NCBI RefSeq assembly: GCF_001581925.1
Contig: NZ_LQZA01000002.1
Span: 62,001-126,000 of the forward strand
Origin: Ferrovum sp. PN-J185
Lineage (GTDB): Bacteria; Pseudomonadota; Gammaproteobacteria; Burkholderiales; Ferrovaceae
Length of the DNA stretch: 64,000 nt
Direction of reading: 5' to 3'
This document shows positions 18,877 through 27,151 of this stretch, piece by piece. The stretch's first letter is position 1. Every line of letters begins with the position of its first letter. The notes below the pieces were generated by a model. It was not told the DNA's origin, searched no databases, and was given only the letters and a program-made list of their open reading frames with translations. A program made the position numbers and the translations under genes.

Positions 18877-18906
18877 ATCATAAAATGGTATACGAGCTGT
18901 ATACAA
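18877..18906 (-). promoter_or_regulatory. gap promoter with operator in the spacer
   Basis: On the minus strand TTGTAT (complement of 18901-18906) and TATGAT (complement of 18877-18882) are 18 bp apart. The palindromic element GTATAC-GAGCT-GTATAC at 18888-18904 lies within the spacer and the -35 box, so a protein bound there would contact RNA polymerase or block it. Confidence 0.6.
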
Positions 18907-18928
18907 ATAGTATAAGATATTCTTATAC
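18888..18928. promoter_or_regulatory. Two LysR-type binding palindromes between gap and lysR
   Basis: GTATAC-N5-GTATAC lies at 18888-18904, and GTATAAGA-TAT-TCTTATAC (8-bp perfect arms) at 18910-18928. The first contains the T-N11-A signature of LysR-type regulators. The second sits 16 bp before the lysR ATG at 18944, suited to autoregulation. Centre-to-centre distance is 23 bp, about two helical turns. Confidence 0.7.
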
Positions 18929-18943
18929 ATAAGAGGTCGCTTC

Positions 18944-19870
18944 ATGCATTTCACTTTCCGTCAGCTACAAATTTTCGAATCCGTTGCCCGACATCTTAAT
19001 TTTTCAAGGGCTAGCGAAGAATTACACCTCACGCAACCCGCTGTATCCATGCAAATTAAACAATTAGAAGATTTAGCAGGTTTACCTTTATTTGAGCATA
19101 TGGGTAAACGCATTTTTCTAACCCATGCAGGTAAAGAGCTCTTTGAACACACTAGAATTATAGCCAAACAAATGAAAGAAGCGCGAGAAGCGCTAGAGAG
19201 TTTACGTGAAGGAGTTAGTGGTCGATTAGATATCGCCATTATTAGTACGGCCAAATATTTTGCGCCTAATTTGTTGGCTCGTTTTTGCGAACAGTATCCT
19301 GCTGTTCAACTCAAATTATCAGTCAATAACCGTGCTGGTATTGTTGAAGAATTAATGAACAATGAAGTGGATTTTGCCATCATGGGGCAACCCCCAGAGG
19401 GCATGGATCTTATTAATCAGCCCTTTGCAAGAAATGCACATTTAATTGTGGCGCCCCCCAGCCATCCACTCACTGAAGCAAAACGTCTCACACTTGAACG
19501 TGTGGCTGCGGAACCTTTTCTGTTACGCGAAAAGGGTTCAGGAACACGTGAACTCTTTGAACGCTTTCTTGCTCAACATGGGCTCGTAGTAAAACCTAGA
19601 ATGGAAATGAGTAGTAACGAAACCATTAAACAAGCGGCCATTGCTGGAATGGGTATCGCATTTTTATCTGAACATACCATAACACTTGAACTAGAAACAC
19701 ACCGCTTAGTCACTCTCCCTGTGCCAGGTTTCCCCATTGTGAGGGATTGGCATTTAGTGCATCACAGAGATAAGCGCCACTCTCCTGTGGCAAGAGCATT
19801 CAAACAGTTTCTCTTTGAAGTGGCGCCAGCTATGCTTAACCCTCCTACTACAGCAGGCGTACAAGAATAA
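18944..19870 (+). CDS. LysR-family transcriptional regulator, CbbR-like
   Basis: A 308-residue LysR-type regulator. An N-terminal winged HTH (residues 1-60, 'FTFRQLQIFESVARHLNFSRASEELHLTQPAVSMQIKQLE' in parts) precedes the effector-binding domain. The sequence 'EALESLREGVSGRLDIAIISTAKYFAPNLLARF' (in parts) is characteristic of the CbbR/RbcR branch, which controls Calvin-cycle genes in response to metabolites. Its divergent placement against gap-pgk-pyk-purC, with two palindromes between, makes that operon its likely target. No cbb (RuBisCO, phosphoribulokinase) genes lie in the window, so assignment to CbbR rather than another carbon-metabolism LysR is tentative. Confidence 0.85.
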   Translation: MHFTFRQLQIFESVARHLNFSRASEELHLTQPAVSMQIKQLEDLAGLPLFEHMGKRIFLTHAGKELFEHTRIIAKQMKEAREALESLREGVSGRLDIAIISTAKYFAPNLLARFCEQYPAVQLKLSVNNRAGIVEELMNNEVDFAIMGQPPEGMDLINQPFARNAHLIVAPPSHPLTEAKRLTLERVAAEPFLLREKGSGTRELFERFLAQHGLVVKPRMEMSSNETIKQAAIAGMGIAFLSEHTITLELETHRLVTLPVPGFPIVRDWHLVHHRDKRHSPVARAFKQFLFEVAPAMLNPPTTAGVQE

Positions 19871-19880
19871 GATATATTAA

Positions 19881-20040
19881 CTGGAGAAATATAAATAATA
19901 TGCAGCGGGAGTGAAGTCCCCCATCGAGCCGTCCGGTTAGCATCTTGAACCCAGGCTCTTCAAGAGTGGTGACCTGCCGAAATCATCAGGCACGTCCCAT
20001 GGGATGCGCACAACAGATTTCTTTTAGCAAATCTCCGGGT
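19881..20040 (+). ncRNA. ssrS: 6S RNA candidate
   Basis: This G+C-rich, structured block lies between lysR and zapA. In most proteobacteria the regulatory 6S RNA gene (which sequesters sigma-70 RNA polymerase) is beside zapA. Read on the + strand, AGCGGG, AGTCCCC and GAGCCG occur in the same order and close to the same spacing as in E. coli 6S. The ends can pair (CTGGAGA 19881-19887 with TCTCCGG 20032-20038), inner paired blocks follow, and a TCTTGAA/TTCAAGA hairpin sits at 19943-19965. The boundaries are approximate. Orientation opposite to zapA is unusual, so the strand is less certain than the locus. Confidence 0.55.
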
Positions 20041-20096
20041 AAGATGATTATCGGTTCAAAGAATATATAACCGTAACAAACTCCACAGGGGACATA

Positions 20097-20417
20097 CTAG
20101 AATAAATTATCTTGCTCGTAAAAACAACGCTCAAGTTGAGTTTCTAATGACTTTATTTTCTGTTTTACCTCAGTCACATCCCAAGAACTGACCGCTTGTT
20201 GTTCTAATAACTCAAACATACAATTTATTCCAGCCATAACTGCAGCGCTCTCAGGCCCCATTCCTGAATGAGATTCTTTGATTTCTTGAACTCGACGAAT
20301 AAACTCAGTGGCTGCTTGTTCAAGGAGAAGTTTTTGATCAGCTTCACAAGCTAACCGATAGGAGCGATCAAAAAGAGTGAATTCAACTACGGAGGCACGT
20401 TGTCGATTAGCACTCAT
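20097..20417 (-). CDS. zapA: Cell division protein ZapA
   Basis: ZapA bundles FtsZ filaments at the division site. The 106-residue protein has the ZapA globular head in the first ~60 residues ('VEFTLFDRSYRLACEADQKLLLEQAA' in parts) and a C-terminal coiled-coil helix ('VKQKIKSLETQLERCFYEQ'). Its ATG overlaps the stop of the upstream coiled-coil gene by 4 bp, so the two are translationally coupled. A 6S RNA candidate lies just downstream on the other strand. Confidence 0.9.
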   Translation of the reverse strand: MSANRQRASVVEFTLFDRSYRLACEADQKLLLEQAATEFIRRVQEIKESHSGMGPESAAVMAGINCMFELLEQQAVSSWDVTEVKQKIKSLETQLERCFYEQDNLF

Positions 20418-20614
20418 TCACTGTCCTCCGTTACCTTATTCATGAGTTGATGTAAACGGTGTTTGGCTTCCTCAACTTTGTCGCTGAGGTATCTCATTTC
20501 ATCAATTTTTTGGAGTAACTCTTGCCTTAATTTAAGGTTTTCAGAGCGAAGCGCATCACACTGCGCCACAACACGCTCGATTTTTTTCTCTAAATTGACG
20601 AAATGTTTATCCAT
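20414..20614 (-). CDS. ZapB-like coiled-coil protein (TIGR02449 type)
   Basis: A 66-residue, almost wholly coiled-coil protein with heptad hydrophobics ('LEKKIERVVAQCDALRSENLKLRQELLQK' in parts). It matches the short family (TIGR02449, as remembered) that precedes zapA in many Beta- and Gammaproteobacteria and is thought to act with ZapA at the Z-ring, like ZapB. The reading frame overlaps zapA by 4 bp (ATGA). Function is inferred from context and structure. Confidence 0.8.
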   Translation of the reverse strand: MDKHFVNLEKKIERVVAQCDALRSENLKLRQELLQKIDEMRYLSDKVEEAKHRLHQLMNKVTEDSE

Positions 20615-20622
20615 ACACCTCG

Positions 20623-21204
20623 CTAACGTTGCATAAGATCTTGATGGGATCCGCCTTTAATAAACACTGCGGCTACTTTCACTACATAATAGATTGTCAT
20701 TATAGGTAGCGCCCAAAACAAGAAAGACTCCACAGATTGATAGGCCCAGGTTGTGTAGTACTGAATAAGTCCCGATACACTGTGTGGGTTAGGCGTTTTT
20801 AACAAATAAAAACTGCCACTGGCAATCATTTCAGCTAGAGCAATACTAAAAAAACTAATTAGCGTCATGACACCACTTTTCATGACACCGTGATTGGATT
20901 GCTGATTAGCCCAAAGACCAGCAAACCACAATAGTGCATAGGCTGGAAACATAAATAGATAAGACCAGCTAAAGTAAGCTCCTGCAGCAGCACCTAGACT
21001 AATAGTGAGGCTATCTATGAATGCAACAACACAAGATAGATAAACAAACCAACTCAAACGTTTCAGAAAAAATCCGCCCAAATACATAACAGCAAAGGCT
21101 GCAGGGGGAAAATGATAGAGCGTCATAAAATGATGACTCTGGGTCAACACAACCATTATGGTTAAGACCAAAGCCGTTAATAATCGATGTGATACGGTAT
21201 TCAT
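20623..21204 (-). CDS. Membrane protein, possible BtuM-like ECF S-component
   Basis: A 193-residue inner-membrane protein with about six hydrophobic helices. The pattern 'FAVMYLGGFFLKR', 'FMFPAYALLWFAGLW', 'AEMIASGSFYLL' resembles the BtuM family of solitary ECF-type S-components that import cobalamin in some Betaproteobacteria (Thiobacillus denitrificans BtuM). I recall that family from memory, so the assignment is tentative. The single Cys (Cys58) in 'YLSCVVAFID' could correspond to the cobalt-binding Cys of BtuM. No cobalamin riboswitch or ATPase gene is adjacent. It is divergent from msbA and has an AGGTTG ribosome-binding site. Confidence 0.45.
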   Translation of the reverse strand: MNTVSHRLLTALVLTIMVVLTQSHHFMTLYHFPPAAFAVMYLGGFFLKRLSWFVYLSCVVAFIDSLTISLGAAAGAYFSWSYLFMFPAYALLWFAGLWANQQSNHGVMKSGVMTLISFFSIALAEMIASGSFYLLKTPNPHSVSGLIQYYTTWAYQSVESFLFWALPIMTIYYVVKVAAVFIKGGSHQDLMQR

Positions 21205-21307
21205 AGCAACCTACATTGTTTTCACTTGCTCACTATCTTATCAGATTCGCACATCGTCGGTGGTAAGTTATACTGTAGGTCATATTGTTAATATAAAAAC
21301 CATTACT

Positions 21308-23065
21308 GTGAGTAAATTTGTTCTTTCACTATTAAGCACTGGCCTCTACCGTAGATTATTGGGTTACGTATATCCCTATCGCGCTCAATTTCTTTTGGCG
21401 ATTGTTGGTATGGTGATTACTGCAGCAACCGAACCTTCCTTACCGGCACTGTTAAAACCACTCCTTGATAAAAGCTTTGTCCATAAAGACCCCCTGTGGA
21501 TGCACTGGGTACCTGTTATGTTACTTGGTTTATTTGTCATTCGTGGGGTAGCTAACTTTATCTCAAAATTTGCTATGAATTGGGTGGGTAATAAAGTGGT
21601 CATGGACTTGCGCACAAAAATGTTTGAGCGTTTATTACACGTTCCCGTCGCCTATTATGATGAGCATCCCGCAGGCACGCTCATCTCAAAATTAATTTAT
21701 GACGTCAGCCAAGTGATGACAGCCGCCACTTCAGTGATCACCAACTTGGTCACTGACACTTTCGTGGTGATTGGTCTTCTGGGTTGGTTACTCATACTTA
21801 ACTGGAAACTCACCAGCATTACTTTGCTGGCAGCCCCGCCCATTGCCTTTCTTGTCAAAAGAGTAAATGGCCGTTTAAGACAAGTAAATCGTGCCACACA
21901 AGATGCCATGGGTGGTATTAGCACCGTGGTGGATGAAACCATTAATTGTCAAAAAGTGATTAAAGTATTCGGCGGAGCTGAATTAGAGTCTGAGCGCTTT
22001 CATCAAGCAAGTAACCTCGTCAGACGCCTTAATACCAAACAAGCCGCTACCTCTGCTGCTAATGTTCCTTTAGTGCAATTTTTTGCTGCCATTGCTATAT
22101 CCATCATCGTCTGGATGGCAACCATTCAGGCAGGAGCCGATGAAACTACAGTGGGTGGATTTGTCTCTTTCATCACAGCGATGATTATGTTGCTTGCTCC
22201 ATTAAAGCGCTTATCAGATATCAGTGAATCCTTGCAACGCGGATTGGCTGCGGCCGAAAGTGTATTTTTATTGATTGATGAGCCCATTGAGATGAATGAT
22301 GGTAATCATGCTATTCATGATGTTCGTGGTGAAATCCGTTTTGATGAAGTCACTTTTCAATATAATAATCAAAGTAAACCAGCCTTAGATCGCATTCAAC
22401 TGACCATTCATGCAGGCGAGACAGTGGCATTGGTTGGCCAATCAGGAAGTGGTAAAACCACTCTTGCCAATCTTATTCCTCGCTTTTATCAACCACAAAG
22501 TGGCACTATTTTTCTTGATGGTCACCCCTTAAGCGCTTTAACACTAGAAAGCTTACGTGCCCACATTGCTGTGGTAAGCCAAGATGTGGTGTTATTTAAC
22601 GATACCATTGCCAATAACATTGCTTATGGACCACTACGTGGCACGTCACTTGATAATATTAAACAAGCTGCAAAAGCGGCTCACGCTCTTGAGTTTATTG
22701 AAAACTTACCCAATGGTTTTGATACACTCGTTGGAGAAAATGGTGCGCGCTTGTCTGGTGGACAAAGACAACGTATGGCTATTGCCAGAGCACTGCTTAA
22801 AAACGCACCCATTCTTATTCTCGATGAGGCTACCTCAGCCTTAGATACAGAATCCGAACGCCTTGTTCAAGCAGCATTAGAAACCCTCATGCAAGGACGT
22901 ACCACTGTTGTAATTGCTCACCGCCTCTCCACCATTGAAGCCGCTGATCGTATTGTGGTACTCAATCAAGGAAAAATTGTTGAAGTAGGTAAACACCAGG
23001 AGCTATTAACCCAAGATGGTTATTACACCAAACTGTGGCGCATGCAGTCTTTAGCTAGCGCTTAA
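21308..23065 (+). CDS. msbA: Lipid A export ATP-binding/permease MsbA
   Basis: MsbA flips lipid A-core across the inner membrane. This half-transporter has a six-helix transmembrane domain (about 1-320) and a nucleotide-binding domain with Walker A 'GQSGSGKTT', signature 'LSGGQRQRMAIARALL' and Walker B 'ILILDEATSALD'. I chose GTG 21308 (585 residues), giving a normal N-terminus. The ORF is open back to 21158, but that stretch overlaps the divergent gene and looks non-coding. No clear ribosome-binding site precedes GTG, so the start is uncertain. It is surrounded by LPS genes, which supports MsbA over a generic exporter. The last 11 bp overlap the convergent glycosyltransferase. Confidence 0.9.
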   Translation: MSKFVLSLLSTGLYRRLLGYVYPYRAQFLLAIVGMVITAATEPSLPALLKPLLDKSFVHKDPLWMHWVPVMLLGLFVIRGVANFISKFAMNWVGNKVVMDLRTKMFERLLHVPVAYYDEHPAGTLISKLIYDVSQVMTAATSVITNLVTDTFVVIGLLGWLLILNWKLTSITLLAAPPIAFLVKRVNGRLRQVNRATQDAMGGISTVVDETINCQKVIKVFGGAELESERFHQASNLVRRLNTKQAATSAANVPLVQFFAAIAISIIVWMATIQAGADETTVGGFVSFITAMIMLLAPLKRLSDISESLQRGLAAAESVFLLIDEPIEMNDGNHAIHDVRGEIRFDEVTFQYNNQSKPALDRIQLTIHAGETVALVGQSGSGKTTLANLIPRFYQPQSGTIFLDGHPLSALTLESLRAHIAVVSQDVVLFNDTIANNIAYGPLRGTSLDNIKQAAKAAHALEFIENLPNGFDTLVGENGARLSGGQRQRMAIARALLKNAPILILDEATSALDTESERLVQAALETLMQGRTTVVIAHRLSTIEAADRIVVLNQGKIVEVGKHQELLTQDGYYTKLWRMQSLASA

Positions 23066-23792
23066 GCCACAGTTTGGCGTAGCGATAAAAAGTGGTTTGG
23101 GCGTTACTAACTGCCAGTAAAAATCCATAACCTCCATCTAAAAACCCGGCCCGTAAAATATAGGTACGCAAAAATGCCCACAACGCTTTAAGACTTGCCA
23201 CGCCAAGCCCTCCTCGACGACCCTTATCAAAAAGCATCTCCGCACCTAGAGTTGAATAGTGATTGGTTTTATCAATCACTTCCTCAAGGGTTTCATATGT
23301 CAAATGAATGAGAGGATGGCGCAGTGTGCCAATTGGTTTATCGGTTTCTATACGCTCATGCACCCTATCAGCGCTAAATTCTGCCACACCACGTTTGAAT
23401 AAGCGCACCACATAATCAGGCCACCAACCGCCATGGCGCATAAAATGGCCACAGTAACTTGATGAGCGCGGCAAGCGATAGACATCAAATTGATGCTCTG
23501 CCATGGCACGTTGTATTGCGTTTTTTAATTCAGGCGTGACCCGTTCATCTGCATCAATTGATAATACCCAGTTTTTCGTGGCGTGATGAAGTGCTAAGTT
23601 TTTCTGAAAACCGAAACCTTGCCAATGACTATTCACATGCACTGTAGCCCCCAATGCTTTGGCTTTTTCTACCGTGTCATCTGTGCTACCACCATCAATT
23701 AGAATGATTTCATCAGCAAAAGACACTGACTCAAGACAATCTTCTATAGCATGAGATTCATTTTTAGCAATGATAATGACAGATAAACTCAT
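23055..23792 (-). CDS. Family 2 glycosyltransferase, LPS core (WaaE/KdtX-like)
   Basis: A 245-residue GT2 (GT-A fold) enzyme. 'LSVIIIAKNESHAIEDCLESV' (in parts) is the nucleotide-sugar-binding start, 'LIDGGSTDDT' follows, and the metal-binding DxD lies in 'LSIDADERV' near residue 80. It resembles the WaaE/KdtX group that adds a beta-1,4-glucose or similar sugar to the inner core heptose, fitting its position among msbA, waaC and waaA. Acceptor and donor are not proven. It shares one base with the upstream epimerase gene and overlaps the msbA 3' end. Confidence 0.8.
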   Translation of the reverse strand: MSLSVIIIAKNESHAIEDCLESVSFADEIILIDGGSTDDTVEKAKALGATVHVNSHWQGFGFQKNLALHHATKNWVLSIDADERVTPELKNAIQRAMAEHQFDVYRLPRSSSYCGHFMRHGGWWPDYVVRLFKRGVAEFSADRVHERIETDKPIGTLRHPLIHLTYETLEEVIDKTNHYSTLGAEMLFDKGRRGGLGVASLKALWAFLRTYILRAGFLDGGYGFLLAVSNAQTTFYRYAKLWLKR

Positions 23793-24796
23793 TAATGTCT
23801 CCAGTCAACATACCATTTCACAAAACGCTCCAACCCCTCCTGTAGATCAGTATGCGGGAGCGGGCCAATTAATTCCCGTAAACGTGCATTACTGGCATAA
23901 GTTGAAAGTACATCCCCTTTCTGAAAAGGCTGCCAGTTAATAACAGCCTTTTTATTCAATAAGGATTCGAGTGTATTAATCATATCCATTAATAACACCG
24001 GTTGTTCATGGCCAATATTAAGAATACGCCAAGGAGCCTCACTTTTAGCGGGATCCGTATTCAGTAGAGCCGCACCTGGTGAGGCGTGCGGAGGGTAATT
24101 CAGTAAAGCCACTAGTCCATGGACAATATCATCGACATAGGTAAAATCACGGTACATTTGCCCTTCATTAAATACCGTAATAGGTTGCCCCTGGCGAATA
24201 CCCTCAACAAATTTAAAGTAGGCCATATCAGGTCGCCCCCATGGGCCATACACCGTAAAAAAACGTAATCCCGTGGTAGGGATACCAAACAAATGACTGT
24301 AAGAGTGAGCCATGGCCTCGTTAGCCCGTTTGGTGGCGGCATAAAGACTTAACGGATGATCCACTCCTTGCCCCTCATGCCAGGGCATAGACTGATTTGA
24401 ACCATAAACACTGGAGGAGCTCGCGAAGAGTAAATGTTTAACAGAATAAAAACGACACATCTCAAGAATAGTGAGAAAGCCTGTGACATTACTATCCACA
24501 TAGGTATAGGGCGCTTCTAATGAATAGCGCACGCCCGCTTGAGCGGCCAAATGGATTACTTGGTCAATGCTGTATTGTTTAAAAAGAGCTTCTACTGCCT
24601 CACGGTTTTCAACGCTTAACTCATAAAAATGAAAATGATCAATAGCCTGTAATCGACTTAAACGATCACGCTTTAATTGAACGGAGTAATAGCAGTTTAG
24701 ATTATCAACACCAATAACAGTGTGGCCTTGTTCCAACAACCTCTGTGCCACATGCATGCCAATAAACCCTGCTGCCCCTGTAAGTAAAATTTTCAT
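23792..24796 (-). CDS. NAD-dependent epimerase, UDP-glucuronate 4-epimerase-like
   Basis: A short-chain dehydrogenase/reductase-type epimerase of 334 residues. It has the Rossmann motif 'GAAGFIGMHVAQRL', 'VIGVDNLNCYY', and catalytic Tyr/Lys in 'LYAATKRANE' near residue 155. The N-terminus and 'RFFTVYGPWGRPDMAYFKF' (in parts) are typical of UDP-glucuronate 4-epimerases, which make UDP-galacturonate for LPS or capsule. It is coupled to the LPS-type glycosyltransferase downstream (1-bp overlap), so the two probably supply and add a core or surface sugar. Confidence 0.82.
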   Translation of the reverse strand: MKILLTGAAGFIGMHVAQRLLEQGHTVIGVDNLNCYYSVQLKRDRLSRLQAIDHFHFYELSVENREAVEALFKQYSIDQVIHLAAQAGVRYSLEAPYTYVDSNVTGFLTILEMCRFYSVKHLLFASSSSVYGSNQSMPWHEGQGVDHPLSLYAATKRANEAMAHSYSHLFGIPTTGLRFFTVYGPWGRPDMAYFKFVEGIRQGQPITVFNEGQMYRDFTYVDDIVHGLVALLNYPPHASPGAALLNTDPAKSEAPWRILNIGHEQPVLLMDMINTLESLLNKKAVINWQPFQKGDVLSTYASNARLRELIGPLPHTDLQEGLERFVKWYVDWRH

Positions 24797-24899
24797 GAAA
24801 GCATTCTAACATGACAAAAAAAGCCAATTAATGGCAAACCATGAATTCTTGTAACAGGAAAAAGTAGCTTGTTTGAGGCGAGCGTCCTACAATGCTCAC

Positions 24900-25844
24900 A
24901 TGTCGACATTGTTACTCATTAAAACGTCATCGCTTGGAGATGTGATTCACGCCTTGCCCGCTGTAACGGACTTGGCTCATTATCGTCCAGAGATTGAGAT
25001 TGATTGGTTGGTGGAAGAGTCGTTTAAAGAAATTCCAGCTTTGCACAATCAAGTTAAACAGGTTAAAACCATTGCCTTAAGACGTTGGCGCCATCATTGG
25101 TTACAAGTTGCCACCTGGCGCGAGTTATTTCATCGCTTACAAGATATTCGTCATACATCCTATGATCTATCAATTGATTGTCAGGGGCTAATAAAAAGCG
25201 CGGTTATTGCAAGACTATTACCAGGTAGGCGTCACGGCTATGATAAGCATAGTATTCGTGAACCCTTGGCAAGCTATTGTTATCAACATACCCACCACGT
25301 ATCCTGGCAACTGCATGCCGTAGAACGTAACCGACAGCTATTAGCCCAGGTATTTGGCTACACTCCACCTAAAGAGGTAGCTTATGGTATTGCAGCGCCA
25401 CCTTTATTACATTCCGAGCGTCCTCTTTCACCTTATGTGGTTTTTTTGCATGCCACAAGTCGTGCAAGTAAAGAGTGGCCCATTGAGCATTGGGTCGATT
25501 TAGGACAACAACTAGCCATGCAAGGGTTAGCAATTTTACTGCCCTCAGGTAATGCTAAAGAACATCACAGAGCGCAGTTGATTGCCAAAGAGATTAACGG
25601 TGCTTTTGCTCTGCCTAAATCCTCTTTAACAAAGCTTGCCAGTCTATTACAAGAGGCAGAGTTTGTTGTGGGCGTGGATACGGGACTCACTCATTTGGCT
25701 GTGGCACTGAAACAAAAAGTAATCGCCATTTATACTGACACCGATCCTCAAGCAACCGGGGTGTATGGTAGTGAACGCGCCGTTAATGTGGGGGGCATTG
25801 GCATGATGCCTGAGGTAAGCTCTATAATGACATTGTGCTTATGA
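24900..25844 (+). CDS. waaC: Lipopolysaccharide heptosyltransferase I
   Basis: WaaC adds the first L-glycero-D-manno-heptose to Kdo2-lipid A. It is a GT9/GT-B enzyme of 314 residues: 'LLLIKTSSLGDVIHALPAVTDL' (in parts) at the N-terminus contains the catalytic Asp, and 'HATSRASKEWP' and 'VGVDTGLTHLAVAL' are the donor-binding motifs. I set the start at ATG 24900, nine codons inside the open frame, because the family begins just before 'LLIKTSSLGD'. TACAAT is 6 bases upstream and no ribosome-binding site is present, suggesting a leaderless mRNA. Its stop overlaps waaA by 4 bp. Confidence 0.92.
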   Translation: MSTLLLIKTSSLGDVIHALPAVTDLAHYRPEIEIDWLVEESFKEIPALHNQVKQVKTIALRRWRHHWLQVATWRELFHRLQDIRHTSYDLSIDCQGLIKSAVIARLLPGRRHGYDKHSIREPLASYCYQHTHHVSWQLHAVERNRQLLAQVFGYTPPKEVAYGIAAPPLLHSERPLSPYVVFLHATSRASKEWPIEHWVDLGQQLAMQGLAILLPSGNAKEHHRAQLIAKEINGAFALPKSSLTKLASLLQEAEFVVGVDTGLTHLAVALKQKVIAIYTDTDPQATGVYGSERAVNVGGIGMMPEVSSIMTLCL

Positions 25845-27094
25845 TTCGCTATCGTTTTCTCATTCATTGTCTTTTACCGCTGGCTTTTTTAAGGCTATGG
25901 TGGAAAGGCCGTCTTGATCCTCGCTACCGTCAACATTGGCTCGAGCGTTTAGGTTTTGTGCCCTTCAAAAAACAAGGTCCCGTGATTTGGTTACATGCCG
26001 TATCCGTTGGTGAAACGCGAGCAGCGCTCACTCTTGTTAAACGCCTCAAAGAGCGCTACCCAGAACACAGTATTGTACTCACTCACATGACGCCCACCGG
26101 ACGAGCAACCGATGAGAATCATTTTAATCAACTCGCCTTTCGTTGCTATCTGCCCTATGACACCAAGGGTGCAGTACAACGTTTCTTAAAACGTATTCAG
26201 CCTGACATGGGTATTTTGTTAGAAACAGAAATTTGGCCTGAGCTCATTGTGCAATGTCGGGAGCAGAAAATTCCATTACTTCTTGTTAATGCACGGCTGT
26301 CACAGCGCTCTTTTGAGAAATACTTGCGTTATCAACCACTCACTAAAGAGATACTCAATCAATTAAGTGTGATTGCGACGCAATCTGCACAGGATGCTGA
26401 ACGCTTTAAGTTATTAGGCGCACACGAAGTGGTAGTTGTAGGAAACATTAAATTTGATGCAGCTAAAACAGTTCAGGATACATCCACAGAAAACCTGCGT
26501 CACCTCTGGTCTAATGATCGACCCGTGTGGCTTGCAGCAAGCACTAGAGCTGGAGAAGAGGAACTCATCATAGCCATATTTAAACGCTTAACCATTGACA
26601 AGCAACTCCTCATCATCGTCCCACGTCATCCACAACGCTTTAATGAGGTGGCATCCCTTCTTGCCAGAAAAAATATTGCTTTTATAAAACGCAGTCAACA
26701 TGAAGCGGTTCCTGATGAGGTGAGTGTATTGTTAGGTGACAGCATGGGAGAAATGGGTAACTATTATCAAGCAGCGGACATGGCCATTATGGGTGGCAGT
26801 ATCCTGCCCTTTGGTGGACAAAATCTAATCGAAGCCACCGCTATGGGCTGCCCTGTGGTTGTTGGTCCGCATACTTATAATTTTCAAGAAGCAGCGCGTT
26901 TTGCGCTGGACGCAGGAGCTGCTATGCGTTTTAACAAAGTGGAGGAGTTACTCACACTCATCCCCGAACTCCTGCAAGACGCCACCAAACGGGCACAAAT
27001 GGGAGAGGCTGGTAAACATTTCACCTTAACCCATCAAGGTGCAACTGATGCGATTTTGACCTTGATTCAACGTTATATGACTCACACAATATGA
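25841..27094 (+). CDS. waaA: 3-deoxy-D-manno-octulosonic acid transferase (Kdo transferase)
   Basis: WaaA (KdtA) attaches Kdo residues to lipid IVA, an essential LPS step. The 417-residue protein has an N-terminal membrane anchor (residues about 1-20), 'IWLHAVSVGETRAAL', 'TPTGRATDENHF', 'LLETEIWPELI' and the C-terminal donor site 'GGSILPFGGQNLIEATAMGCPVVVGPH' (in parts). The ATG at 25841 overlaps the waaC stop (ATGA), giving translational coupling; a GTG two codons earlier is possible but less likely. Confidence 0.94.
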   Translation: MIRYRFLIHCLLPLAFLRLWWKGRLDPRYRQHWLERLGFVPFKKQGPVIWLHAVSVGETRAALTLVKRLKERYPEHSIVLTHMTPTGRATDENHFNQLAFRCYLPYDTKGAVQRFLKRIQPDMGILLETEIWPELIVQCREQKIPLLLVNARLSQRSFEKYLRYQPLTKEILNQLSVIATQSAQDAERFKLLGAHEVVVVGNIKFDAAKTVQDTSTENLRHLWSNDRPVWLAASTRAGEEELIIAIFKRLTIDKQLLIIVPRHPQRFNEVASLLARKNIAFIKRSQHEAVPDEVSVLLGDSMGEMGNYYQAADMAIMGGSILPFGGQNLIEATAMGCPVVVGPHTYNFQEAARFALDAGAAMRFNKVEELLTLIPELLQDATKRAQMGEAGKHFTLTHQGATDAILTLIQRYMTHTI

Positions 27095-27134
27095 CTATTT
27101 ATCCGCACATTCTCCTTCTTAGGCGGGGACAACA

Positions 27135-27151
27135 CCTAGCGTTTCGCTAGG
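27135..27151. repeat. Short perfect inverted repeat at the truncated xre gene end
   Basis: CCTAGCG-TTT-CGCTAGG is a 7-bp stem with a 3-base loop and overlaps the stop codon of the truncated HTH gene. There is no T-run, so it is not a standard terminator. It marks the edge of the G+C-rich patch and could be a recombination or deletion scar. Confidence 0.6.

Noticed and set aside
19881-20040. 6S RNA on the minus strand, co-directional with zapA
   Set aside because: The TTGAACC/GGTTCAAG hairpin fits both strands, but AGCGGG, AGTCCCC and GAGCCG in the right order occur only on +. Not fully excluded.
21158-21307. Longer msbA start at 21158
   Set aside because: Adds 50 residues unlike MsbA and overlaps the divergent membrane-protein gene.
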